Both the position numbers and the translations under genes were made by a program. The notes beneath the pieces are model-generated. The model did no database searches and was not told the DNA's origin. It saw only the letters and a list, made by a program, of their open reading frames with translations. Below, piece after piece: positions 25,175-34,972 of a stretch of 35,875 nt of DNA (its first letter is position 1; the number at the start of each line of letters is the position of its first letter). The DNA lies in contig JAOLAV010000008.1 of NCBI GenBank assembly GCA_028338895.1, positions 1 to 35,875 of the forward strand. Reading direction: 5' to 3'. Origin of the DNA: Fidelibacterota bacterium (GTDB lineage: Bacteria > Fidelibacterota > Marinisomatia > Marinisomatales > UBA1611).

Positions 25175-25784
25175 TTTTTAATTTTTTGTTTAAAATTAAA
25201 TTATAATTTTTGTGGAATTTTGATAATGGTAAGCCCATAACATTATAATAACAGCCATTGATTTTTCTAATATACATTGCAAAGCTATCTTGTATTCCAT
25301 AACTACCGGCTTTATCATAAGGTTGTTTATCATCTATGTATTTTAATATATCACCATCGCTATAATCATTAAATGTGACTAATGTAGAATCACTGAATGT
25401 AAGATTTAGGTTATATTTTCTAAAAATTATAGATACTCCAGTTATAACTTGATGTGTTTTCCCAGACAACTTTTTTAACATGGAAAAACTGTCGGATCTT
25501 TTTTTTGGTTTTCCATATATCTCTTTATCTTTAACAACAATTGTATCAGCTCCGATAACCATTGAATCACTATTTTTAAGAGCTACACAATTAGCTTTTT
25601 CATAAGCCCAATGCTCTGCGAAATTTTTGGGAGATAATGAAAGGTCAAAATTTTCATTTATATTACTTGATATGACAGAAAATTTATAACCAATCTGTGT
25701 CAGAAGTTCTTTTCTTCTAGGAGAAGATGAGGCCAGAATGTTATTGGGTGTTTTCAATTGAAGCTTTAACCATATTTTGCACAT
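25158..25784 (-). CDS. maf: Maf-family nucleoside triphosphate pyrophosphatase
   Basis: This enzyme hydrolyses (d)NTPs, probably dTTP/UTP and modified relatives, to monophosphates. The N-terminal ILASSSPRRKELL binds substrate phosphate, and VIGADTIVV carries the catalytic Asp. SGKTHQVITGVSI and QPYDKAGSYGIQD follow; the KAG.YGIQ form is that of the YhdE-like dTTP/UTP group. The ATG at 25784 overlaps the porU end by 19 bases and gives about nine extra residues. A TTG at 25757 would start closer to the family norm. Which start is used cannot be told from the sequence. Confidence 0.92.
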   Translation of the reverse strand: MCKIWLKLQLKTPNNILASSSPRRKELLTQIGYKFSVISSNINENFDLSLSPKNFAEHWAYEKANCVALKNSDSMVIGADTIVVKDKEIYGKPKKRSDSFSMLKKLSGKTHQVITGVSIIFRKYNLNLTFSDSTLVTFNDYSDGDILKYIDDKQPYDKAGSYGIQDSFAMYIRKINGCYYNVMGLPLSKFHKNYNLILNKKLKSDINS

Positions 25785-28700
25785 CTCTCGATACGCGTAA
25801 TACTTGAGTTCTCTCCAATTGCTTTTATTCTGTAAATATAAACTCCATTAGCTATTTGTCCTCCTAAAAAATCTAATCCATTCCAATTTACAGTATGGAA
25901 ACCCGAAACTGCCCCATTGATTTTGAAGGATTTTACTTTTCTTCCTCCGATTGAAAAGATATCAATTTTCACATCACAAGTTTGATTTATTTCAAATGTG
26001 AATTGAGTAAAGTTAGAAAATGGATTTGGAAAATTATAAATATTATTAATATTTAATTGATTTTGATTTTGTTTAAATAGTAAGATTTCTTTGTTGTTGG
26101 GATTGTTGGCACTGTCCCAAGCTTTAATATTTATATTTATTTCTGAATTATTTGCAGAATATTTTATAGTACCAGTGGTTATACTATTCAAATCATAAAA
26201 GAATTGATCCGTGAAATTTTCAGATTGATTTGTTTGTAAATCTAAAATTAATATTTCATGTCCCGGATCATTTGTCAAATTGATACCCATTGGATCTGAA
26301 AGCCGAACTATTAAATCATCTTCGATAGATAAGTGATCACCATTTCCAAGTCGCTGTCCAATGGTGTTTTCAAAAGTAATTTGAGGGCCAAAATAATCAC
26401 TTGAGTCTGATCCTCCTGCTAAGATAATGTTATTTAGTGAGCCAAGCAACTCATTCTCATTATCATGAATATATATGGTTAATTTTGCTGGATCATTTGA
26501 GTAGGAGATATCTTTTGGAATACGAATTTTTCCCTCGAAGTTCGTTCCATTAAAAGAAAATTTCCCTCTAAAAAGTGTTGGTCCTGTTAAATTATATGTT
26601 AATGAATAAGTTTCAGATAATATTTCATAATCGCGAGTAACTAATCTATCCGCATCAAAAAAACTAACAAATCCTTTTCCATTTTGTTCTATAATTGATT
26701 GCTCAGCTATAAAAGAGCCAATACCGAGTGTAACTAGCGTATCAGGATAAAGAGAAATACTTTCTATCACTGATTTAGGCATTGGTATTTTTAAGGCAGG
26801 GTCTCCGAATAAATGAAAGTATTTAGATTCATTGCTTCCATCTTTGATTGACTGCAGAATTATCCCAATTTTAGAATCATTAACTTTATTATCCTTAAAA
26901 ATATTCTCAAATAAATCTTGCGTGTAGCGTTCATTACCTACGACTGTAATCGGTCGCGTGGTCGAAATTACTATTGATGCTGAATTCATAGGGTCTCTTA
27001 TTAACTCCTCTGAGAAGGATTCTGTTAAAGGGTCATCAAAATGGCCAAAAGAGCATGTCCCTACAATCCAAATTGGTAATTTACCTGAATTGTTTATTTG
27101 GTTTAAGTCACCTCTTCCAAGGTCAAGAAGTCTTTCTTGAGCTAGCTGAGTGGGAGAGCCATGACCTATATAAGAAATTATTGCTGTTCCATCATTTAAA
27201 TAATTAAATAGATCTCTCGTTGCATCAGGTTTTATTACTCCATAAGCAGATGCGTCACCTACTTCAGGATATTCCATCATATATAATTTTTTAACATTTA
27301 TACCAGGTGGAACTAATTGAGCTAATTGTTCAGTATTCAAGGTGTGTGATTTACCTGTATTAATAGAACCATGAGTAGGCTCTGGCCTTGCAGCGTCATC
27401 GGCGATAAGTGTTATACGTTGTCGCCATGGTCCAAAATTACTATTAAGCTCTATATCTAGTACTTTATCAATAAAATTATTTACTTCCTCACTATTTCTA
27501 GCTGGAAATCTTCCGGTCGCAATTTCAGGTAAATTACCATAAAGTGTAACAAAAAGATCATCAGTTGCATATGATCTATTAGACTGTACTTGATTTGTTG
27601 GTACGATTATTGAACTATTTCCTCTAATATTTCGATAATCATAACCAGCATCGCCAAGGAGTAATAAGCAGTTTGGGTTTGGTGCCAACCATTTTTCTTG
27701 CGTCCATTGAATAAAAGTCCTAATTGCCATTGGATCTTTATTCCCGGCTGAAAACTCATTATAAATATCCTCGAGGCTAGCGTAAATGGCGGGACTTCTT
27801 AAATCAAGTAATGGTTTCGTTAATTCTCTGAAGTTTTCAGGACCAATAATCACATAACTATATAATAATTCTGGATTTCTAAGATTAATATTTTTTTGAC
27901 TGTTATTCAATGTCAAATTTGAAATTTCATCTATAGTAGTTATGTCAAAGCCAATAAAATGACCTACTTGACTTGATGAAACATTCACATTGCAGAAATT
28001 ATCATCTCCGATAATTAATGTTTTAGGATTTATTGGGTCAGAGATATCCCATAAGTAAAAATTTAGATTATTTTGACCTGAGAATAAAAAACGGATATTT
28101 TGTCCTGTAATGGGAGAAATGAAATCATATTCATTTGAGAAATTTAATTCTCGTCCATATTCAAATTGATTGTAATCAATGTAAGGTGATGAATTATTGT
28201 CTGAGGATGAATTTTTAAGATAAAAAAAATTCATTCCATTTATCAAATTAATACTATTTGAACTGAGATTTAGGTTGCGAAACGAGTTACCTGACCAATT
28301 TAATGGAGACCCTATGAAGTCATTATTTATAGATCCATAATGTAAACTGATAGAATGATAAGAGGAAGATGTCTCAGTTATTGAATGTCCTTTAATTCTT
28401 GACTTTAAATTAAAAGAAACTCCAGATTTTGGAGAATCTAAATTCAAAAGTATCGCTTGCGAATTCCCGCTTATAATCGAGTTTGAAACCCATTCAGTCC
28501 CAGATGCTTCAAGGTTTATCAAGTCAGATTCTAAATGAATTTTACTTAATCCATAGTCAATAACAATTCCAGTCTCTGGTTGAGGTGATTGTTGGACTCT
28601 TTTTCCTCTGAGATTTTCATCTTCAGGGATGAAAATCCAGCAAGAGTTTGTATTGAAATAAATATTTTGATGCCATTCTAGTTCATTCTCGGAAAAGTTA

Positions 28701-29473
28701 AAACCAGATGGACCTCTGCCATAAAAAATGATTTTATCCTCTAAGTCAAAAACTCCATCCTCTTCTCCTGTAATTAAAATCCCCAGCTCCACTAAATTGC
28801 TTGGAATCTCTTGGTTTATTAGTTGAGTACGAGATCGACCTAATTCATTACTCATAAAAATTGAGAATGACCGAGGGTCTTTATTCAATATGTTTGAAGC
28901 TGTATTATTTAATTGAGAATGACTAATTGAAGTTATTCCATCATTTTCCAAAAAAAATTGAATCCATTCACCATTAGGAGAATTAATTCTTCTTTTTGTC
29001 GTCTTCTTTTTTTCTTTGAACCAGTTTTTTGCTTCTGTCCAATTTATGATACGATCTTCTAAAAATTCAATTTGATTGTTACTTGGCTCTTCGTAATCAC
29101 CAAATAATTGATTGAAGTCTATTTGAATCCGAATAGTTTTATAGTACTCCGTATGAGATGCTAGAGGAGAAAATTTCAAAGAAAGTACTTCTAGGTTTTG
29201 CAGTTTTTGAACCGAAGATGACTCTAGCTCATTATTTAATTTCTGACCAGAATTAAATCCAAGTGATCTTTTATCATTGTAATCAATCTTAATATTTGGA
29301 TTTCCGACCGATGGAAGACCAATTAAAATATTAATGGGAAAAACATCTGCTTCTGTATTTGGAGTTACACTAATCTCAAAAATAAGTGTCTGGGAGTCAC
29401 TTTGAATAACTTTTTTTTTTATTCCCGCAAAAAGTACTGTGAGAAATAAAAATATTGATATAAATCTTAGCAT
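25766..29473 (-). CDS. porU: Gingipain-like C25 peptidase with type IX sorting domain (PorU-like)
   Basis: This 1235-residue exported protein has an N-terminal signal peptide (MLRFISIFLFLTVLFAG), a long beta-rich region, then a peptidase C25 domain from roughly residue 545 to 905. The catalytic dyad is visible as His771 in SYIGHGSPT and Cys807 in IVGTCSFGHF. The last 80 residues (NNIYNFPNPFSNFTQFTFE through LGGQIANGVYIYRIKA) are a type A C-terminal sorting domain of the type IX secretion system. PorU is the sortase that removes such domains from cargo at the outer membrane. The size and the single C25 domain fit PorU better than a secreted gingipain. No other por or spr genes are nearby. It heads the porU-maf-arfB run. 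Confidence 0.85.
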   Translation of the reverse strand: MLRFISIFLFLTVLFAGIKKKVIQSDSQTLIFEISVTPNTEADVFPINILIGLPSVGNPNIKIDYNDKRSLGFNSGQKLNNELESSSVQKLQNLEVLSLKFSPLASHTEYYKTIRIQIDFNQLFGDYEEPSNNQIEFLEDRIINWTEAKNWFKEKKKTTKRRINSPNGEWIQFFLENDGITSISHSQLNNTASNILNKDPRSFSIFMSNELGRSRTQLINQEIPSNLVELGILITGEEDGVFDLEDKIIFYGRGPSGFNFSENELEWHQNIYFNTNSCWIFIPEDENLRGKRVQQSPQPETGIVIDYGLSKIHLESDLINLEASGTEWVSNSIISGNSQAILLNLDSPKSGVSFNLKSRIKGHSITETSSSYHSISLHYGSINNDFIGSPLNWSGNSFRNLNLSSNSINLINGMNFFYLKNSSSDNNSSPYIDYNQFEYGRELNFSNEYDFISPITGQNIRFLFSGQNNLNFYLWDISDPINPKTLIIGDDNFCNVNVSSSQVGHFIGFDITTIDEISNLTLNNSQKNINLRNPELLYSYVIIGPENFRELTKPLLDLRSPAIYASLEDIYNEFSAGNKDPMAIRTFIQWTQEKWLAPNPNCLLLLGDAGYDYRNIRGNSSIIVPTNQVQSNRSYATDDLFVTLYGNLPEIATGRFPARNSEEVNNFIDKVLDIELNSNFGPWRQRITLIADDAARPEPTHGSINTGKSHTLNTEQLAQLVPPGINVKKLYMMEYPEVGDASAYGVIKPDATRDLFNYLNDGTAIISYIGHGSPTQLAQERLLDLGRGDLNQINNSGKLPIWIVGTCSFGHFDDPLTESFSEELIRDPMNSASIVISTTRPITVVGNERYTQDLFENIFKDNKVNDSKIGIILQSIKDGSNESKYFHLFGDPALKIPMPKSVIESISLYPDTLVTLGIGSFIAEQSIIEQNGKGFVSFFDADRLVTRDYEILSETYSLTYNLTGPTLFRGKFSFNGTNFEGKIRIPKDISYSNDPAKLTIYIHDNENELLGSLNNIILAGGSDSSDYFGPQITFENTIGQRLGNGDHLSIEDDLIVRLSDPMGINLTNDPGHEILILDLQTNQSENFTDQFFYDLNSITTGTIKYSANNSEININIKAWDSANNPNNKEILLFKQNQNQLNINNIYNFPNPFSNFTQFTFEINQTCDVKIDIFSIGGRKVKSFKINGAVSGFHTVNWNGLDFLGGQIANGVYIYRIKAIGENSSITRIERCAKYG

Positions 29474-29573
29474 GTTTTTAGATTATAGTTATCACTTGTC
29501 AACTAGATTGGAAAAATGGTTTATTAGAAATTAACTTCTAACAATAATATATACATATATTTTCATATTATGT

Positions 29574-29583
29574 TTGATATCAA
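29574..29583. promoter_or_regulatory. Palindrome in the acn leader, possible operator
   Basis: TTGATATCAA is a perfect 10-bp palindrome about 25 bases before the acn start. A second symmetrical element, AATATAT-AC-ATATATT (29546-29561), lies just upstream. Both fall in the 134-base divergent region between porU and acn. They could be operator sites, but AT-rich DNA produces such symmetry by chance and no regulator is identified. Confidence 0.25.
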
Positions 29584-29607
29584 TTAATTTTTTAAAAAAA
29601 GGATTCC

Positions 29608-31864
29608 ATGTTTGACTTAGAAATTATAAAAAGTTTTTATTCCGGAATGAACGGCAACATTAATAAAGCCAGGTCTATTCTAAATAGACCGCTGACATTA
29701 ACTGAAAAAGTTCTGTATAGTCATTTGAACCAAAGTTTTGATAAACCCTTTAACGGCGGTAAGTCATATGTTAATTTTAATCCAGATAGAGTTGCCATGC
29801 AAGACGCAACAGCGCAGATGGCACTTTTACAATTTATGATGGCTGGTAAAAATAAAGTTTCTGTTCCTTCAACTGTCCATTGTGATCATCTCATTCAAGC
29901 TAAAAAAAATGCTAGTCTAGACCTTTCCCAGGCTAAAGATGTTAATGGTGAGGTTTATGACTTTTTAGAGTCTGTATCCAGCAAATATGGAATTGGTTTT
30001 TTGGAAACCTGGAGCAGGTATAATTCACCAGGTTATTTTAGAGAACTATGCATTCCCAGGGGGAATGATGATCGGTACTGATAGCCATACTGTGAATGCC
30101 GGCGGTTTAGGTATGATTGCAATTGGAGTTGGTGGTGCCGATGCTGTAGATGTTATGGCTGGGATGCCCTGGGAATTAAAATTCCCAAAGCAAATAGGGA
30201 TACACCTAATCGGTGAATTGAATGGTTGGGCTACTGCAAAAGACATCATTTTAAAAGTGGCGGGTCTTTTAACGGTTAAAGGTGGAACCGATTCAGTTAT
30301 AGAATATTTTGGTACTGGAGCTGAAAAACTTTCATGTACAGGAAAAGCAACAATTTGTAATATGGGAGCAGAAGTTGGTGCCACTACTTCTATCTTTGGA
30401 TATGATAATCAAATGGAAAAATATCTTAACTCAACAGGAAGAGAAAGTGTTTCTAAACTTGCGAATGCTGTAAAGGAGAATCTTCAGGCTGATAAAGATA
30501 TCTTTAATAATCCTGAGGAATTTTATGATGAAGTTTTAGAGATAGACTTATCTAAGCTTGAACCATATATAAATGGCCCCTTCACACCAGATAAATCTAC
30601 TCCAATTAGTGAAATGAATGCGATAGCACTAGCCGAGAATTGGCCAACAAAGGTAGCAGTAGGTCTAATTGGTTCTTGTACTAATTCATCTTATGAGGAT
30701 ATCTCAAGGTCAGCATCAATTGCTAAGCAAGCGACTAAATTGGGTCTAAAAACTAAGGCAAAGCTTACGATCACACCGGGTTCTGAACAGGTAAGGTTTA
30801 CGATTGAAAGAGATGGATTTATTGATGATTTTAAAAACTTAGGTGCTGAGGTTTTTGCGAATGCTTGTGGTCCCTGCATAGGACAGTGGTATCGAACAGG
30901 TTCAGAAAAAAAAGAGAAAAACACCATTGTGCACTCATTTAATAGGAATTTTGCAAAAAGAGCGGATGGTAATCCTAACACACATGCTTTTGTTGCATCG
31001 CCTGAAATAGTTACAGCAATTGCAATAGCTGGCGATTTAACATTCAATCCAATAACAGACTCATTGGTAAATATTAAAGGTGAAAAAGTAAAATTAGATC
31101 CACCTACAGGATTCGAACTACCTCCCCAAGGATTTGATGTAAAAGATCTAGGCTTTCAAGCACCAGACACTAAAAATATTTCAAAAGAAATAGTAGTTAA
31201 TTTTAAATCTGATAGGCTCCAGCTTTTAACGCCATTTTCTAGTTGGAACAGAGAAAATATTATAGACATGAAACTTCTTATTAAGGTAAAAGGAAAGTGT
31301 ACGACAGATCATATATCAATGGCTGGTCCGTGGCTTAAATATAGAGGGCATTTGGATAATATTTCTGAAAATATGCTAACTGGAGCAATTAATTTTTATA
31401 ATAATCAGCCAAATCTAATCATGAATTTCCTTAGTGGTAAATATGAAGCTGTTCCAACGACTCAAAGACAGTATCAAATTGCAGGTATTCCCACACTGGT
31501 TGTCGGAGATGAGAATTATGGAGAAGGCTCATCAAGAGAACATGCAGCCATGGAACCAAGGTTTTTAGGTGTTAAAGCTGTCCTAGTTCGCTCTTTTGCT
31601 CGTATTCATGAAACAAACTTAAAGAAACAGGGAATGCTTGCATTAACTTTTTCAAATCCAAATGATTATAATTTGATAAAAGAAGATGATTTATTTGATT
31701 TCTTGGATTTAACTAATTTTAAAGAGAATAAGGAATTACATTTAAAAATCAGGCATAAAGACAACTCTGAAAAGATAATCAAGTGTAAGCATTCTTTTAA
31801 TAAGACTCAAATTGATTGGTTCAAAGCCGGTTCAGCTCTTAATTTAATTAGGTCTCAACAATAA
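29608..31864 (+). pseudogene. acn: Aconitate hydratase (mitochondrial type), split by a one-base frameshift
   Basis: Aconitase isomerises citrate to isocitrate in the TCA cycle. The track shows two overlapping frames (157 and 625 residues) that together make one full protein of about 751 residues once a single base is removed. The break is in a T6 run at 29997-30002. Frame one reads YGIGFLETW, and the next frame continues [25 protein letters not shown] as in intact homologues. Downstream motifs are intact: [11 protein letters not shown], iron-sulfur ligands in GSCTNSS and [16 protein letters not shown] and [11 protein letters not shown]. An AAAGGA site supports the ATG. It may be a sequencing error, a true mutation or a slippage site. 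serA follows on the same strand. Confidence 0.9.
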
Positions 31865-31884
31865 AATAAATAATTGGTTAATTC

Positions 31885-33477
31885 ATGAAAGTTCTTATCA
31901 CAGACCCAATAACAGACTCTGGTTTAAAAATAATTAAAAACTATGGTCTTGAAATCGTTTATATCCCCGAAGCCTCAGAATCAGAAAAGTATAAAGCTGC
32001 AAATAATGTAGATGGTTGGATTATTAGAAGCGGAACAAAAATTAATAAAGATGCTATTGTCTCCTCAAAAAATTTAAAAGTAATTGGTCGAGCAGGTGTT
32101 GGTGTCGATAATATTGATATTCCAGAAGCCACTCGAAGAGGCATTGTAGTACTAAACACACCAGATGTAAATACAATATCTGCTGCTGAACACACTATTG
32201 GACTAATACTAGCAATCTCCAGAAATATTCATTTAGGGCATCAAGGGCTACAAAAAGGGGAGTGGAATAGAAATATATTAATTGGCTCAGAGTTACAAAA
32301 TAAAACTATCGGTATTGTAGGTCTAGGTAAAATTGGTAGGGAGGTAATTTCTCGTTGCATAGTATTTGGTATGAAGATATTGGGCTATGACCCATTTGTA
32401 AATCAAGAAATGTTTGATGAAAATAAAACCATTATAACAGATTTAAATTCTCTTGTTAAAAACTCTGATTATATTTCAGTTCATGTTCCTCTTAATGCTG
32501 AAACTAAAAACCTTTTTAATTATGATTTACTTAGTTTAATGAAAAGCTCTGCTTACATTATCAATGTTGCAAGAGGAGGTATAATTAATGAGAATGATTT
32601 AGCTAAAATACTTAATAAAAATAAGATTGCTGGTGCTGCGATTGATGTATTTAGTTCTGAGCCAATTGATAATGGTAACAGTTTAATTAAGGCTAAAAAT
32701 ATTTTATTAACGCCTCACTTAGGAGCTTCAACAAAAGAAGCTAAAGAAGGTGTTAGTATTGCTGTTTGCGACCATGTATCTAATTATTTAATAAATAAAA
32801 AATTAATGAATGCTATTAATATGCCAATCTCAGATATGTCAAAGTTGCAAGAATTACAGCCATTTTTAGATCTCTCGGAATTAATTGGAGATATTCAAAA
32901 TCAATTATTATTATCAAACCCTGCAAAAAAAGTAGTTATTGAATGTCAAGGTAAAATTGAAGAAATGAAGCCTATACTTTTAGCTTATTTACAAGGTCTT
33001 CTCAAGCCATATGTTCCAGAGAGAATTAATTATATTAATGCTGAATTAATTGCCAAAGAATTAGGCCTTGAGGTCTCAATTAATTATTCAAATACTAAAA
33101 CAAATTATAATAATTTAATTTCAATTAGCGTTTTTACAGATTCCAATATTTATAGAATTGATGGAAGTGTTTTTGATGATATGCGACCTAGACTAGTTAA
33201 TATAATGGGATATGATATGGAATTATTACCTAAAGGGAGAATGCTTTTTCTAGAAAATATTGATGTACCTGGAGTAATTGGTCGAGTTGGAACAATACTT
33301 GGGAGCTTAAATATAAATATTGCAGCATATTTACTTAATAGAAAGAAAAATAATGAATTTGCATATTCTGTAATAAAAATTGATAATAGACTTGATGAAA
33401 CAGGTTTATTACTTCTTTCCGAAATACCTGAAATATTGAATGTTAAGCAAATTAAAGTTTTAGTTAACAATAATTGA
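31885..33477 (+). CDS. serA: D-3-phosphoglycerate dehydrogenase
   Basis: This enzyme catalyses the first step of serine synthesis, oxidising 3-phosphoglycerate with NAD+. The catalytic and NAD domains run over residues 1-315 with GRAGVGVDNID, the NAD loop GIVGLGKIG (143-151), the Arg in NVARGG (R230), Glu in SSEP (E259) and His in TPHLGAST (H278). An intervening ASB-like domain follows, and a C-terminal ACT domain (about 455-530, MLFLENIDVPGVIGRVGTILGSLNINIAAYLL) probably senses serine. The length of 530 residues is the long form. It begins 20 bases after acn. Confidence 0.96.
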   Translation: MKVLITDPITDSGLKIIKNYGLEIVYIPEASESEKYKAANNVDGWIIRSGTKINKDAIVSSKNLKVIGRAGVGVDNIDIPEATRRGIVVLNTPDVNTISAAEHTIGLILAISRNIHLGHQGLQKGEWNRNILIGSELQNKTIGIVGLGKIGREVISRCIVFGMKILGYDPFVNQEMFDENKTIITDLNSLVKNSDYISVHVPLNAETKNLFNYDLLSLMKSSAYIINVARGGIINENDLAKILNKNKIAGAAIDVFSSEPIDNGNSLIKAKNILLTPHLGASTKEAKEGVSIAVCDHVSNYLINKKLMNAINMPISDMSKLQELQPFLDLSELIGDIQNQLLLSNPAKKVVIECQGKIEEMKPILLAYLQGLLKPYVPERINYINAELIAKELGLEVSINYSNTKTNYNNLISISVFTDSNIYRIDGSVFDDMRPRLVNIMGYDMELLPKGRMLFLENIDVPGVIGRVGTILGSLNINIAAYLLNRKKNNEFAYSVIKIDNRLDETGLLLLSEIPEILNVKQIKVLVNNN

Positions 33478-33532
33478 TGTATTTATTGTAATTTTTATCA
33501 GAAATTATTATGAAAAATATAAGGAATAATTA

Positions 33533-33973
33533 ATGTCTAAACTTTGGGATGATTTAAAAGAAAACATGAAAGATTGGAGCAGTTCTGCTGTTGAAAAAGC
33601 TGAGGAAATGAGTAAAATTGCAATGGCTAAAACAGAGGAGATGACACGTATTTCTAAATTAAGATTTGAGATACATCAGCTTTTAAGAGATATTAGTAAA
33701 CAATACGAAAAATTAGGCAGCCTCGCTTATACTCATACAAAAAATGATCACATGGCCACTTTTTCTGGGAATACAGATTTTTTTGAACTAGTCAGTCAAG
33801 TTGACGTTTTAAAAGAAGAAATAAAAAATAAAGAAATAGATATTGAAAAAATAAAAAAAGAATTTGGCATTGAAGATAAAGAATTAGAAAACAATAAAAC
33901 TAAAAAAAATTTACTAACTGAAAAACATGTTATCTCTAAGATTGAAAAAGAAGAAAGCTCCTCCGCTAATTAA
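33533..33973 (+). CDS. Unrecognised small coiled-coil protein
   Basis: I do not recognise a family. The 146-residue protein is almost wholly helical and highly charged. The N-terminus (MSKLWDDLKENMKDWSSSAVEKAEEMSKIAMAKTEEMTRISKLRFEIHQLLRDISKQYEKLGSLAYTH-type sequence) has an amphipathic first helix and repeated AMAKTEEMTR-like heptads. A second coiled coil (VDVLKEEIKNKEIDIEKIKKEFG) follows, with a Lys/Glu-rich tail. There is no signal peptide or membrane segment, so it is likely cytoplasmic or membrane-peripheral. AAGGAA precedes the ATG. It sits 55 bases after serA and 66 bases before the M23 peptidase gene, suggesting a structural partner role, which is inference only. Confidence 0.75.
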   Translation: MSKLWDDLKENMKDWSSSAVEKAEEMSKIAMAKTEEMTRISKLRFEIHQLLRDISKQYEKLGSLAYTHTKNDHMATFSGNTDFFELVSQVDVLKEEIKNKEIDIEKIKKEFGIEDKELENNKTKKNLLTEKHVISKIEKEESSSAN

Positions 33974-34039
33974 AATTATAAATAGTATTTAATGTTTGAA
34001 AAATTATAAACTATTTGAGTATCACTAACAAAATAGAAT

Positions 34040-34960
34040 ATGGCATTCCTTAAAAATATTATAATACAAAAAGAATCTAATCATGACGTACGTCAATGGC
34101 ATTTTAACCAAAAAAATATCATTTGGTTTATGTTCGCCTCTTTAATTTTAATCACATTACTTATATTTGCTATTGCTGATAGAATTAGCACTGGGCTATA
34201 TGAAAAAAGAATTTCTGAATTTAGGTTAAATTACAATCATGTTTCAAAAAGTCTTAAAATATTAAATACTCGTATAAAAGCTCTAGATAAACAGATTGAA
34301 GTAATTGAAGATAAAGATATCGCTTTAAGAGCATATGCTGGTATGCCGGATATTGATCAAGATATAAGAGAATTAGGTATTGGAGGTATGGCACTTAATT
34401 CTAATAAGTATTTTGATAATATCGCACCTGTAATAAACAAAGAACTTGCAATCTTAGAGATGGATGTTGAAAAAATATCTCGTGAAATCAACTTTGAAAT
34501 TAAAAGTTATGGATCGATTTATGATAAAGTGAAAAAAAATATTCATCGAATCTCAAAAATCCCTTCAATAAGACCAGTTGATGGAGGATACCTAAACTCT
34601 ACATTTGGGTATCGACTAGATCCTATTGATAATGTTAAACGATTTCATCACGGTCAAGATATCACCGTTAAATCTGGTAGTCCAATATATGCTCCTGCCG
34701 ATGGTATTATAAAAAGAGCTTACTATGTTGGAGGATTTGGGAATCATATAAAAATTGATCACGGACTTGGATATACTACTTTATTTGCACATCTATCTAA
34801 ATTAAAAGTAAAACATGGTCAAAAGGTTAAGCGAGGAGAAGTGATTGGTTTCTCTGGTAATACTGGTAGGTCTACAGCTCCACATCTTCACTACGAGATA
34901 CACTACTATGGTGAGCCTCAAAACCCACTAGATTTTTTCTTCTCAGATATTTCAAACTAA
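34040..34960 (+). CDS. Membrane-anchored M23 family (LytM) peptidoglycan endopeptidase
   Basis: This is a zinc peptidase that cuts peptide cross-links in the cell wall. It has a short basic cytoplasmic tail, one membrane segment (about 28-47, IIWFMFASLILITLLIFAIA), a periplasmic coiled coil (about 55-170) and a LytM domain at about 185-300. The metal and catalytic residues are present: H203 and D207 in RFHHGQDI, H251 in TLFAHLSK, and H282/H284 in APHLHYEIH. It therefore looks catalytically active, unlike the degenerate EnvC/NlpD activators. Its topology matches MepM-like or DipM-like envelope enzymes. It lies 12 bases before miaB, possibly in one transcript. Confidence 0.92.
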   Translation: MAFLKNIIIQKESNHDVRQWHFNQKNIIWFMFASLILITLLIFAIADRISTGLYEKRISEFRLNYNHVSKSLKILNTRIKALDKQIEVIEDKDIALRAYAGMPDIDQDIRELGIGGMALNSNKYFDNIAPVINKELAILEMDVEKISREINFEIKSYGSIYDKVKKNIHRISKIPSIRPVDGGYLNSTFGYRLDPIDNVKRFHHGQDITVKSGSPIYAPADGIIKRAYYVGGFGNHIKIDHGLGYTTLFAHLSKLKVKHGQKVKRGEVIGFSGNTGRSTAPHLHYEIHYYGEPQNPLDFFFSDISN

Positions 34961-34972
34961 TGATTTTATCAA

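Noticed and set aside
29482-29502. TTGACA and TATAAT on the minus strand upstream of porU, as a promoter.
   Set aside because: The spacer is only 9 bases, far below the 16-18 needed, and the -10 would leave almost no leader. I could not support it as a promoter.
29996-30003. T TTT TTG looks like a classical -1 programmed frameshift heptamer in the correct phase within acn.
   Set aside because: A -1 slip would lead into the third frame, not the frame that encodes the rest of aconitase. The downstream part needs +1 (or -2), so the heptamer cannot explain expression by standard -1 frameshifting.
30691-31047. Minus-strand ORFs of 112-118 residues inside acn (also 30046-30384).
   Set aside because: Both are reverse shadows of the aconitase frame. 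The protein sequences are Ala/Pro/Ser-rich artefacts of that frame.
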